This document shows, one piece after another, positions 7,870 to 15,752 of a stretch of DNA of 64,000 nucleotides. How positions within the stretch are numbered: position 1 is the stretch's first letter; the number at the start of each line of letters is the position of its first letter. This DNA comes from Vibrio aquaticus (GTDB lineage Bacteria; Pseudomonadota; Gammaproteobacteria; Enterobacterales; Vibrionaceae): positions 30,135 through 94,134 of the forward strand of contig NZ_RXZH01000010.1 of assembly GCF_003970385.1 (NCBI RefSeq), read 5' to 3'. The position numbers and the translations under genes are program-made. Below the pieces are notes generated by a model. The model ran no database searches, was not told the origin of the DNA, and saw only the letters and a program-made list of their open reading frames with translations.

Positions 7870-8228
7870 TAAGAAGGTAAAGTGGACTCATCGGCAGGGC
7901 GCTGATAACGGATTTCAGACTAGGAGGTCTCCAAGGACGCAAGCGAGGATTGCTTGGGTGATAAGCATGAAGCTGGGTAGGTAGGAAACCTACTGGATAT
8001 GGATGGTCACCTTGTCTAATGGTTTAGATATCGAAACGGATCAGGTTCAGGATGAACCCAGGTAGCAGGAAGTAAACGGAAAGCCAAAACTCACCAGGAT
8101 GGTGGCAAACAACACTTTTGGCAGGGAAAGCACTTAAAACAAATGGAATATTGGTGTACTGAAATCAGTACCACACAGTTTGGCCGCAAGGCATTTAGAA
8201 AGCGATAGTTAACCCTATCGCTTTTTTT
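7870..8228 (+). ncRNA. csrB: CsrB-family CsrA-sequestering RNA (first of three)
   Basis: The intergenic RNA has about 15 GGA motifs in ~280 nt. Several sit in hairpin loops, the CsrA-binding design: GGTTC-AGGAT-GAACC (8044-8058), CACC-AGGA-TGGTG (8092-8104) and AAGC-GAGGAT-TGCTT (7940-7954). The 3' terminator is AAGCGATAG...CTATCGCTTTTTTT (8200-8227). The 5' end is approximate: TTGTTG (7856) and TAAAGT (7878) are the best promoter-like hexamers. Such RNAs titrate the translational regulator CsrA and are activated by BarA/UvrY (VarS/VarA in Vibrio). No ORF of note is present. Confidence 0.88.
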
Positions 8229-8338
8229 ATCTCTAAATTTTAAAGAATCGATGATTATTTGCACAATAGTGCTCCACTCCAAGGCCAGTTTCTGGTATGT
8301 TTCGCATCCCCGTTTGAGGATGAGTTAACGCAGTCGAT

Positions 8339-8977
8339 ATGCACCATTGCCCCCTTTGTCAAAGCCAAGATACTCAGCACTACTATCAAGATAAGCGCCG
8401 AGAATATCTTCAGTGCTCGCAATGTGAGCTTGTGTTTGTTAATCCAGACCAGCGTTTGGGGGCTCAAGAAGAAAAAGCGCACTATGATCTGCATGAGAAC
8501 AACCCATTAGATCAAGGGTATAGACGCTTCTTATCTCGCGTAGCTGATCCAATATTAGAGCGTGTAGAGCCGAGTTCTCACGGGATAGATTTTGGCTGTG
8601 GCCCAGGCCCAACATTGTCATTGATGTTGGAAGAGCAGGGACACACCATGAGTTTGTACGATATCTACTATCACCCTGATACTGCGGTGCTAGATCAGTC
8701 GTATGATTTTATGACTGCTACGGAAGTGATTGAGCATCTTTATGAGCCCAACAAAGTGTGGCAGCAATGGTTGAATTTAGTTAAGCCAGGTGGCTGGATT
8801 GGTGTAATGACCAAGATGGTTATCGATGTTGAAGCGTTTGCCTCATGGCACTATAAGAACGACCAAACCCATGTGGTGTTTTTTAGTCGTAACACGTTTC
8901 AATTTTTGGCAGAGCGGGATCAGCTCAAGCTTGAATTTATTGGTAATGATGTAATTTTACTGAGGAAAGCCCAGTAA
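8339..8977 (+). CDS. class I SAM-dependent methyltransferase with N-terminal zinc-ribbon
   Basis: A 212-residue protein. Four cysteines, C4/C7 and C26/C29 (CPLC...CSQC), form a small zinc ribbon. A Methyltransf_23-type domain follows, with SAM motif I GIDFGCGPGPTLS (82-94) and a downstream acidic/EVIEHLYEP motif. The substrate is unknown; the zinc ribbon suggests an RNA or protein target but does not prove it. The stop codon overlaps the yihI start (TAATG at 8975-8979), so the two are translationally coupled. Confidence 0.85.
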   Translation: MHHCPLCQSQDTQHYYQDKRREYLQCSQCELVFVNPDQRLGAQEEKAHYDLHENNPLDQGYRRFLSRVADPILERVEPSSHGIDFGCGPGPTLSLMLEEQGHTMSLYDIYYHPDTAVLDQSYDFMTATEVIEHLYEPNKVWQQWLNLVKPGGWIGVMTKMVIDVEAFASWHYKNDQTHVVFFSRNTFQFLAERDQLKLEFIGNDVILLRKAQ

Positions 8978-9525
8978 TGAGCCGTAATAAAAAAGTAAGA
9001 TCAGCTGGCAACAGTGATGTTGTCGTTGTACGTAACCGTACTCAGTCAGACGTTGATGGACGTCTGCGCAAAAAAGAGAAAAAGCGCAAAGGCCTAAAAA
9101 CAGGTGGTCGTAACTCTGAAGCAAAGACGAGTAAGCAACAAACAGCAGGCCAGCAGCGTGATCCACGTTTAGGCAGCAAAAAGAAAATTCCACTGATTGT
9201 AGAGCCGCAGAAGAAACTATCGAAAGCTGAGCGCCGTATGAGTGCAGAGAAAGAGCTTGAGATGCTAGAAAATGATGCTCAACTGAACGTGCTACTGGAT
9301 CGTATCGAAGAAGGTGAACATCTAGGTGCTGGTCTACAGAAGTATGTTGATGGGAAATTGGCACGTATTGAAGTGCTAATGAAGCAGCTTGGCATTTATG
9401 AAGATGACGAGTTTGAACAGCCTGAAGATGCGCCATCTATTGAATCAAAAGGGCAGTCAGTTTCATCAGACGATGACCTGCTTTCTCAATTTGAAGATAT
9501 GGACCTGGATCAGTTTAAAGGATAA
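8977..9525 (+). CDS. yihI: Der GTPase-activating protein YihI
   Basis: A 182-residue protein with a highly basic, low-complexity N-terminus (RKKEKKRKGLKTGGRNSE), the family signature QRDPRLGSKKKIPL near residue 60, then a helical acidic C-terminal half ending EDMDLDQFKG. YihI stimulates the GTPase of Der (EngA) and so restrains 50S ribosome assembly. Its start overlaps the methyltransferase stop by one base, and the next gene begins 8 bases after its stop, forming a three-gene operon. Confidence 0.93.
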   Translation: MSRNKKVRSAGNSDVVVVRNRTQSDVDGRLRKKEKKRKGLKTGGRNSEAKTSKQQTAGQQRDPRLGSKKKIPLIVEPQKKLSKAERRMSAEKELEMLENDAQLNVLLDRIEEGEHLGAGLQKYVDGKLARIEVLMKQLGIYEDDEFEQPEDAPSIESKGQSVSSDDDLLSQFEDMDLDQFKG

Positions 9526-9533
9526 TAGCGCCA

Positions 9534-10022
9534 ATGAACGTAACCTTATTAGCCATTGCAGGCGGAGCAATCATTCTCGGCCTAGCGTCTTATGCAGGTT
9601 ACCTTCTGCTCAAGCTTAAAAAGCAAAAGGAATTGCAGTTGCAGCAACAAAAGCTGGCAATTGAAAAACGCAACGCTAACATTTTTGAAAGCGTTAACGT
9701 CCTTTGTCTCGCAGGCATCCAAGAGCAGTGTGACTTGTCGGAAATCAGCATTCGTCTCTATAACATCATGGACTATGTTCAAGGTGAAGATAGAGTCGAC
9801 TTTGACAAAGAATACCCAGCAACGTCTGAGCTGTTCCATATCGTAAAAGATATGGCACGTGGTGAAGCTCGTCAGGAGTTAGCCAAGCAAGATCGCATGA
9901 AGCAAAACCTTGAGCGCCATAAAGCAGAGTCTCGTCTTCAAGAGAACATTGTGGAAGAGCTAAAAGCGCTGCAGAAAAAGGTCCAACCTTTAAACAATCA
10001 GATCAATATTCAAATGATCTAG
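9534..10022 (+). CDS. DUF2489-family membrane-anchored protein
   Basis: A 162-residue protein with one N-terminal membrane segment (residues 3-24, LLAIAGGAIILGLASYAGYLLL), followed by a charged, Q/K-rich coiled-coil-like stretch. A cytoplasmic helical domain follows, containing CLAGIQEQCDLSEISIRLYNIMD. I recognise it as DUF2489, usually found between yihI and hemN in vibrios. The function is unknown. It starts 8 bases after yihI, so it is probably co-transcribed. Confidence 0.8.
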   Translation: MNVTLLAIAGGAIILGLASYAGYLLLKLKKQKELQLQQQKLAIEKRNANIFESVNVLCLAGIQEQCDLSEISIRLYNIMDYVQGEDRVDFDKEYPATSELFHIVKDMARGEARQELAKQDRMKQNLERHKAESRLQENIVEELKALQKKVQPLNNQINIQMI

Positions 10023-10035
10023 AACCAAGCATTTG

Positions 10036-10075
10036 TAACTCGATCGCTTACACTTAATGGGTAGTGATCGAGTTA
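10036..10075 (+). terminator. large hairpin at the end of the yihI operon
   Basis: A perfect 10-bp inverted repeat TAACTCGATC/GATCGAGTTA (10036-10045 / 10066-10075). It can be extended inward by CTTAC/GTAG with one bulge. The downstream T tract is weak (TTTCTGACTTTT), so this is a probable rather than certain terminator. Confidence 0.5.
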
Positions 10076-10207
10076 TCATTTCTGACTTTTACTACTTAAA
10101 AAGCACTTTGCCCATCCGTGACTCGTAACTAGGTGTGGCAAAATAGTCTGCTTATTATAATGGCCCTTTCGCCACACGAAGCATTACAGCCCAACGGAAA
10201 TACCATC

Positions 10208-11596
10208 ATGTCGCAGCCAGTCGCCTCAAGCCAACAAATTGTTTGGGATCAAGCCGTTCTTGATAAGTACAACTACTCAGGTCCTCGCTATACCTCATAC
10301 CCAACCGCGTTAGAGTTTCATGAAGCCTTTACGGTTTCTGACTATGACATGGCTTGTACTCAGTACCCAGAGCGACCGCTTTCTCTCTACATTCATATCC
10401 CTTTCTGCCACAAGCTTTGTTACTACTGTGGCTGTAATAAAGTGATCACTCGTCATGCTCATAAAGCCGATGAGTATTTGGATGTGTTAGAGCTAGAAAT
10501 TCGTACTCGCGCGGCGTTGCTACAAGGTCGTAAAGTGACTCAGCTTCACTTTGGTGGTGGTACTCCCACTTTCCTAACCAAAGCACAAATTAGCCGTGTG
10601 ATGGCCATTCTTCGCGGTGAGTTCTACTTTGAAGGTGATGCTGAAATCAGTATCGAAGTCGACCCGCGTGAAATTGAACTCGACATGCTGGATCACCTGC
10701 GTGGTGAAGGCTTTAACCGTCTAAGTATTGGTGTTCAAGACTTCAATAAAGAAGTGCAGGTGTTGGTGAATCGTGAGCAGGATGAAGAGTTTATCTTCGC
10801 GATGGTTGAGCGAGCGAAGCAGCTTGGCTTCCGTTCAACCAACCTGGATTTGATTTACGGTCTACCTAAGCAGACTAAAGACTCTTTTGCAGAGACATTA
10901 AAGCAAGTGCTTGAGATGCAACCTGGTCGGTTGTCCGTGTTTAACTATGCGCACATGCCTCAGCTTTTCGCTGCGCAGCGTAAGATTAAAGATGAAGACC
11001 TACCAGCTGCAGAAGAGAAGTTGGCGATTCTGCAAGACACCATCAGCACGTTGACGGGTGCAGGTTACCAATTTATCGGTATGGACCACTTTGCACTGCC
11101 TGATGATGAGTTGGCTGTGGCGCAACGTGAAGGCATTCTTCACCGTAACTTCCAAGGCTACACCACACAAGGTGAAGCCGATTTAGTGGGTTTTGGTGTC
11201 TCAGCGATCTCTATGATGGGTGATGCCTACGCGCAGAACCAGAAAGAGCTGAAAAAGTACTACGCACAGGTGAATGACCAGCGCCATGCTTTATGGAAAG
11301 GTGTCGCTCTTGATAGTGATGACTTACTGCGTCGCGAAGTGATCAAGCAGCTAATCTGTAACTTTAAGCTCGATAAAACGATGATTGAGTCTGAGTTTAA
11401 CGTCACGTTCAATGATTACTTTAAAGAAGACTTGGGCTTACTACAGACATTCATTAATGATGAGTTGGTTGAAGTCGATGACAAAGAGATCCGCGTGACA
11501 CTACGTGGTCGCTTACTGATTCGTAACATCTGTATGTGTTTCGATAAGTATTTAAGAGCTAAGGCTAGGCAGCAGCAGTTCTCTCGCGTAATCTAA
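10208..11596 (+). CDS. hemN: oxygen-independent coproporphyrinogen III oxidase (radical SAM)
   Basis: It converts coproporphyrinogen III to protoporphyrinogen IX without oxygen, using a 4Fe-4S cluster and two SAM molecules. The radical-SAM CX3CX2C motif is at C67/C71/C74 (PFCHKLCYYCGC), followed by the GGGTPTFL SAM-binding segment and the conserved IEVDPRE. The start chosen is ATG 10208 (MSQPVASSQQ; 462 residues, the HemN size); the longer in-frame start at 10133 would add 25 residues unlike the family. Monocistronic. No clear FNR site was found upstream. Confidence 0.96.
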   Translation: MSQPVASSQQIVWDQAVLDKYNYSGPRYTSYPTALEFHEAFTVSDYDMACTQYPERPLSLYIHIPFCHKLCYYCGCNKVITRHAHKADEYLDVLELEIRTRAALLQGRKVTQLHFGGGTPTFLTKAQISRVMAILRGEFYFEGDAEISIEVDPREIELDMLDHLRGEGFNRLSIGVQDFNKEVQVLVNREQDEEFIFAMVERAKQLGFRSTNLDLIYGLPKQTKDSFAETLKQVLEMQPGRLSVFNYAHMPQLFAAQRKIKDEDLPAAEEKLAILQDTISTLTGAGYQFIGMDHFALPDDELAVAQREGILHRNFQGYTTQGEADLVGFGVSAISMMGDAYAQNQKELKKYYAQVNDQRHALWKGVALDSDDLLRREVIKQLICNFKLDKTMIESEFNVTFNDYFKEDLGLLQTFINDELVEVDDKEIRVTLRGRLLIRNICMCFDKYLRAKARQQQFSRVI

Positions 11597-11637
11597 ATTT
11601 TCTTCGTATTTGAAGCCACAGCGTTGTTGTCTTCACC

Positions 11638-11682
11638 ACCTTATCCCAATCACATAGCGAACTATGCTCATGGGAATAAGGT
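11638..11682. repeat. imperfect palindromic repeat (REP-like)
   Basis: ACCTTAT...ATAAGGT outer arms and CATAG-cgaa-CTATG inner arms, with CCCA/TGGG between, form a 45-base imperfect hairpin downstream of hemN. The same core (CATAG...CTATG flanked by CC/GG arms) recurs in the larger element at 45750-45851. This suggests a dispersed vibrio intergenic repeat. Confidence 0.55.
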
Positions 11683-11733
11683 TGTTTGACGCCTAGCTGT
11701 GACTCCAACTACTTTGAAAATTACAACTGTTTG

Positions 11734-11774
11734 AAGCCACCGTGTTTCTTTATATCTGAAGAAGCGGTGGCTTT
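11734..11774. terminator. convergent terminator between hemN and ilvY
   Basis: AAGCCACCG (11734-11742) pairs with CGGTGGCTT (11765-11773) across a 22-nt loop. T tracts are short on both strands. Confidence 0.55.
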
Positions 11775-11796
11775 GTTGTATTTGGCTGTTGGAAAG

Positions 11797-12687
11797 TTAA
11801 GGTGCGATATAGGTATCGTGCGCCATTTCCCACAAGGCTTTAACTAGCGGGTTATCGAGCTGTGAGCGTTTGCAACATACGCCCAGTTTAAATGGCTTAA
11901 TCGACGCCACCTTCAAGCGTTCAATCTTATCTTTAACTGGGCTGTTATTGATCACCACATCGGGCGCAATCCCCACACCACACCCCAGCGCCACCATACT
12001 CACAATCGCTTCGTGACCTGATACCTGAGCGTAGATGTTCGGTTTTATCTTCATTGCCTTAAACCAAGCGTTCGCTCGCTCTCGGGCGGTACCGGATTCA
12101 GGCACGATAAAAGGAATCGCTGACCAATCTGGCTTATCTTTTTGCAGCTCCTGAGCAAAGTTACTGACGCCACCTGGCGCGATCACCGAGAGTGGAATTT
12201 CACTGATGGTTTCAAATTCAATACGAGCAGGAAGCTGCTCTGGTTGGGCGGAAATCGCAATATCCACTTCATCGGCTAACACTTTCTCAATCGCTTGAGC
12301 TGGGTCGCCTGTCGAGAGCTTAAATTCGATAAACGGATGCTGAATCCGAAAATCTGACAGCAGCTCAGGTAAGTGGCTGTAGCTGGCGGTTACTGAGCAA
12401 AACAGTCGAATTTCACCTTTGAGCTCTTCGTCATGGCCGCTGAGCTGAGCATTGTAGTTTTGCCATTCACCAATAATGTTAAGCGCGACAGGCAGCAGTT
12501 TCTTTGCCGCAGGCGTGAGCTCGACACTGCGGTTATCCCTTAAGAACAGAGTTTGATCGATCTCTTCCTCAAGCTTTTGAATCTGACGACTGAGTGCCGA
12601 TGGGCTGATGTGCATCGATGCCGCTGTTTTGGAAAAATTTTGGCTCTCACATAAGTGAATGAAGAGTTGCAGACTTTTTATGTTCAT
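11797..12687 (-). CDS. ilvY: LysR-type activator of ilvC
   Basis: A 296-residue LysR-family regulator. The N-terminal winged helix-turn-helix spans about residues 1-60 (FSKTAASMHISPSALSRQIQKLEEEI) and an effector-binding domain follows. It is divergent from ilvC across a 227-base region, the classical IlvY/ilvC arrangement in which IlvY senses acetolactate or acetohydroxybutyrate and activates ilvC. The name rests mainly on this arrangement together with a LysR protein of the right length. Confidence 0.92.
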   Translation of the reverse strand: MNIKSLQLFIHLCESQNFSKTAASMHISPSALSRQIQKLEEEIDQTLFLRDNRSVELTPAAKKLLPVALNIIGEWQNYNAQLSGHDEELKGEIRLFCSVTASYSHLPELLSDFRIQHPFIEFKLSTGDPAQAIEKVLADEVDIAISAQPEQLPARIEFETISEIPLSVIAPGGVSNFAQELQKDKPDWSAIPFIVPESGTARERANAWFKAMKIKPNIYAQVSGHEAIVSMVALGCGVGIAPDVVINNSPVKDKIERLKVASIKPFKLGVCCKRSQLDNPLVKALWEMAHDTYIAP

Positions 12688-12784
12688 ATTTCGATCTTGA
12701 AAAGAGAATAAAACTGACTTTTTGCCAAGTTACTATATGAATGCCATACGCTTTTAAGGTATAACAGAATCAATGGATGTATAA

Positions 12785-12838
12785 CTTGTTGCAAAAAACG
12801 CAATTACTAATTGTGAATATATCACTTTAAGCAACAGG
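12785..12838. promoter_or_regulatory. probable IlvY operator region
   Basis: In the divergent ilvY/ilvC intergenic region, TGTTGC (12787-12792) and GCAACA (12831-12836) form an inverted repeat with 38-base spacing, and a smaller TTGC-N7-GCAA repeat adjoins the left arm. The location fits IlvY binding; the exact sites are inference. Confidence 0.45.
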
Positions 12839-12914
12839 AAGTCTGCATTAGTATCAGGTCATTCGATAGTGAAATATCGACCAAATGGAAAAATTTTTTA
12901 AGGAGAGCCCGACC

Positions 12915-14399
12915 ATGGCTAACTATTTCAATACCCTAAACCTTCGTGAGCAATTAGACCAATTAGGTCGTTGTCGTTTTATGGACCGCAGCGAATTCGC
13001 AACAGAAGCTGATTACCTAAAAGGCAAGAAGGTGGTAATCGTTGGCTGTGGTGCGCAAGGTCTTAACCAAGGTCTAAACATGCGTGACTCTGGCCTAAAC
13101 GTAGCATACGCACTACGTCAGGCGGCGATTGACGAACAGCGTCAGTCATTCAAGAACGCAAAAGAAAACGGCTTTGAAGTAGCAAGCTACGAAACGCTAA
13201 TCCCTGAAGCAGACCTAGTTATCAACCTAACTCCAGACAAACAGCACACGAACGTTGTTGAGACGGTGATGCCGCTAATGAAAGAAGGCGCTGCATTAGG
13301 TTACTCACACGGCTTCAACGTGGTTGAAGAAGGTATGCAAATCCGTAAAGACCTAACGGTTGTCATGGTTGCACCTAAGTGTCCAGGTACAGAAGTACGT
13401 GAAGAGTACAAGCGTGGCTTCGGTGTACCAACGCTAATCGCTGTTCACCCAGAAAATGACCCTAAAGGCGAAGGCTGGGATATCGCGAAAGCATGGGCAG
13501 CAGGTACAGGTGGCCACCGCGCAGGTTGTCTAGAGTCTTCATTTGTAGCAGAAGTTAAATCTGACCTAATGGGTGAGCAAACTATCCTATGTGGTATGTT
13601 ACAAGCGGGCTCTATCGTATCTTACGAGAAGATGATCGCTGACGGCATTGACCCAAGCTATGCGGGTAAGCTACTTCAGTACGGTTGGGAAACCATCACA
13701 GAAGCACTGAAATTTGGTGGCGTAACGCACATGATGGACCGTCTATCTAACCCAGCGAAAATCAAAGCATTCGAGCTTTCTGAAGAGCTAAAAGAGCTAA
13801 TGCGTCCGCTTTACAACAAGCACATGGATGACATCATCACTGGTGAATTCTCTCGCACTATGATGGCTGACTGGGCAAATGATGATGCAAACCTACTAGG
13901 CTGGCGTGCAGAAACGGGTGAAACCGCATTCGAAAACTACCCATCAAGCGACGTTGAAATCTCTGAGCAAGAGTACTTCGACAACGGTATCCTAATGGTT
14001 GCAATGGTTCGTGCTGGTGTTGAACTAGCATTCGAAGCAATGACAGCATCAGGCATCATCGATGAGTCAGCGTACTACGAGTCTCTACACGAGCTACCAC
14101 TAATTGCAAACACAGTAGCACGTAAGCGTCTATACGAAATGAACGTAGTAATCTCAGACACAGCGGAATACGGTAACTACCTATTCGCTAACGTAGCAAC
14201 ACCGCTACTACGTGAGAAGTTCATGCCTTCAGTAGGTACAGACGTAATCGGTAAAGGCCTAGGCGAAACGTCTAACCAAGTTGATAACGCAACGCTAATC
14301 GCTGTGAACGACACAATCCGTAACCACCCAGTTGAGTACATCGGTGAAGAGCTACGTGGTTACATGACGGATATGAAGAACATCGCGGTAGGCGGCTAA
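12915..14399 (+). CDS. ilvC: ketol-acid reductoisomerase (NADP+), class II
   Basis: The second step of valine/isoleucine synthesis: Mg-dependent alkyl migration and NADPH reduction of 2-acetolactate or acetohydroxybutyrate. 494 residues, the long class II form with a duplicated C-terminal knotted domain. The Rossmann loop is VIVGCGAQG (42-50). The phosphate-contacting R68, R76 and S78 match E. coli, so NADPH is the expected cofactor. Metal-site residues appear in SDLMGEQTIL. Start ATG 12915 has AAGGAG about 10 bases upstream; the in-frame ATG at 12885 precedes that site and is rejected. Confidence 0.98.
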   Translation: MANYFNTLNLREQLDQLGRCRFMDRSEFATEADYLKGKKVVIVGCGAQGLNQGLNMRDSGLNVAYALRQAAIDEQRQSFKNAKENGFEVASYETLIPEADLVINLTPDKQHTNVVETVMPLMKEGAALGYSHGFNVVEEGMQIRKDLTVVMVAPKCPGTEVREEYKRGFGVPTLIAVHPENDPKGEGWDIAKAWAAGTGGHRAGCLESSFVAEVKSDLMGEQTILCGMLQAGSIVSYEKMIADGIDPSYAGKLLQYGWETITEALKFGGVTHMMDRLSNPAKIKAFELSEELKELMRPLYNKHMDDIITGEFSRTMMADWANDDANLLGWRAETGETAFENYPSSDVEISEQEYFDNGILMVAMVRAGVELAFEAMTASGIIDESAYYESLHELPLIANTVARKRLYEMNVVISDTAEYGNYLFANVATPLLREKFMPSVGTDVIGKGLGETSNQVDNATLIAVNDTIRNHPVEYIGEELRGYMTDMKNIAVGG

Positions 14400-14408
14400 T
14401 TACTTGTC

Positions 14409-14486
14409 TTAAGGTTCCATTTCGGTGTCGAAGGTGCTCATTTACTATCGTAAACTCCGCGCCTTCTCCTAGAAATGAAACCTTAA
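14409..14486. repeat. ERIC-like 78-bp palindromic element
   Basis: Four nested paired arms are symmetric around a centre near 14447: TTAAGGTT/AACCTTAA, CATTTC/GAAATG, GAAGG/CCTTC and TTTAC-tatc-GTAAA. The centre and the GGAG-type inner segment resemble ERIC (enterobacterial repetitive intergenic consensus) palindromes, which also occur in vibrios. It lies between the ilvC stop and the ilvC terminator, so it would be transcribed and fold into a long hairpin. Confidence 0.75.
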
Positions 14487-14620
14487 TTCTTCGAAATTTG
14501 TTTACGACAGAACCTAAGCTCTTAGCTTTGAAACTATTTCTGCGTAATTGCCTTAAAGCAAAGCAGTAAGAACTCCAGATAGACTGGGGTCGATAAATAC
14601 ACATAAACACAACATCGAAT

Positions 14621-14654
14621 AAAGGGCTTGGTCGCCGTTGACCAAGCCCTTTTT
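14621..14654 (+). terminator. ilvC intrinsic terminator
   Basis: A 13-bp stem AAAGGGCTTGGTC/GACCAAGCCCTTT with a 6-nt loop and trailing T. It lies 222 bases past the ilvC stop, beyond the palindromic repeat. Confidence 0.9.
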
Positions 14655-14779
14655 GTTTGTGCTCAGTAAAATCGGTTAATGTTTAGTCAGAGTATTGTAG
14701 GGCGTCCTACAAGTGAGGCACGGTTTGGTGAGTAAATGTGTTTGAATGGCATCAGTGATAACAACAAGGCTTATATGTG

Positions 14780-15319
14780 ATGAACAAATATTTGGTTGGT
14801 GTAGTGATCGGGCTTACTTCTGCTTCGTGTTTTGCGATGGGGCGGCCACTGCCTGAGTTGGATCGAAGCCAATACGACACTGAGCAGTGGCAGTATGTTG
14901 AAGGTGTTGGTGCCACGGTTGCTTCAGAAACCATTAATGCAGATGAGCAAAACTATGGCCATTTGATGCTTCGATTTGATGGTGACTTTACATTGTACTT
15001 TGTCGACCGCAGTCATCGTTGTAATGGGGAAGATGATGTTGGCCCAGACAATCAAACGTTGCCTAACCGTCATGTCGCCGTTGATGGACAAGCAATAGAA
15101 ATGAAAGGCATCTGCCACCAAGGATTCACGCAGTATTCTCCGGCTAACGTCGCAGGTAAGAATTTCTTAAATGGGCACTTTATTGGTAACAAAGAGGTGA
15201 AGGTCGGTGGGTTGATAAGTGCTGTCGATGGGGTTGTGACCGATGAGTATGCTTATTCTGTTTCTGCAATGGGGTTCAAGAACGTATCGCTTAAGGTACT
15301 TAAAGCCAAGCATCAATAA
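14780..15319 (+). CDS. uncharacterised exported protein
   Basis: A 179-residue protein with a signal peptide (MNKYLVGVVIGLTSASCFA, cleavage near residue 19) and no other membrane segment, so probably periplasmic. The mature part has two cysteines (HRCNGE and GICHQGF) that could form one disulfide, and reads as a beta-rich single domain (LMLRFDGDFTLYFVDRS). I do not recognise a family. ATG 14780 is preferred over the adjacent GTG 14777. It stands alone, transcribed away from the ilvC terminator and closed by a shared terminator with ubiK. Confidence 0.75.
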   Translation: MNKYLVGVVIGLTSASCFAMGRPLPELDRSQYDTEQWQYVEGVGATVASETINADEQNYGHLMLRFDGDFTLYFVDRSHRCNGEDDVGPDNQTLPNRHVAVDGQAIEMKGICHQGFTQYSPANVAGKNFLNGHFIGNKEVKVGGLISAVDGVVTDEYAYSVSAMGFKNVSLKVLKAKHQ

Positions 15320-15333
15320 AAATAAAAGCAGTG

Positions 15334-15362
15334 ACAAAAAACGCTTCCAACCGGAAGCGTGT
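15334..15362. terminator. bidirectional terminator between the exported-protein gene and ubiK
   Basis: A perfect 8-bp stem ACGCTTCC/GGAAGCGT with loop aacc (15341-15360). A six-base A run on the left gives a good T tract for the minus strand (ubiK). Confidence 0.85.
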
Positions 15363-15364
15363 TT

Positions 15365-15616
15365 CTATTTGTCTGCTAGCTTCTCTTCAAGATCTGCCAG
15401 TTTCTTTTCCATCTCAGTTAGCTTTTGACGAGTACGAAGCAGTACTTGTGTTTGTACATCGAACTCTTCACGGCTAACCACGTCTAGCTTGTTCAGTTGG
15501 CCTTGAATAACTTGGCGAACTTTTTGGTCTACGTCTGAGCCAAGCTCTTTTACGGGTGCAGGCATAGAATCATGAATTTGTTTAGCGATTTGTTCTAGTT
15601 TCTTTGGGTCAAACAT
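15365..15616 (-). CDS. ubiK: ubiquinone biosynthesis accessory factor UbiK (YqiC)
   Basis: An 83-residue protein, MFDPKKLEQIAKQIHDSMPAP..., with a C-terminal coiled coil (LRTRQKLTEMEKKLADLEEKLADK). This is the BMFP/YqiC architecture. UbiK forms a complex with UbiJ that supports aerobic ubiquinone synthesis. Start ATG 15616 has GGAG about 9 bases upstream; the in-frame ATG at 15637 lies before that site. It is a single gene with its own terminator. Confidence 0.9.
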   Translation of the reverse strand: MFDPKKLEQIAKQIHDSMPAPVKELGSDVDQKVRQVIQGQLNKLDVVSREEFDVQTQVLLRTRQKLTEMEKKLADLEEKLADK

Positions 15617-15712
15617 GGTGACGAAAACTCCTTTCAATTTGTTCTCATTCTATGTAATTGATACGGGAAAGTCGCTACCTCGATAGCAAAAATTCTACAG
15701 AATGCGCGCAAT

Positions 15713-15739
15713 AAAAAAGGCCACCGAAGTGACCTTTTT
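15713..15739 (-). terminator. terminator of the vexRAB-type operon
   Basis: AAAAAAGGCCAC-cgaa-GTGACCTTTTT hairpin with one mismatch, with a T tract on the minus strand, 13 bases past the stop of the RND gene. Confidence 0.8.
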
Positions 15740-15752
15740 CATTCAATGCAGA

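Noticed and set aside
8957..9436. 159-residue minus-strand frame opposite yihI
   Set aside because: Composition rich in His/Leu/Gln from reading a conserved gene backwards; yihI on the plus strand is clearly real.
10076..10207. FNR box upstream of hemN
   Set aside because: Expected for anaerobic haem synthesis, but no TTGAT-N4-ATCAA-like sequence was found.
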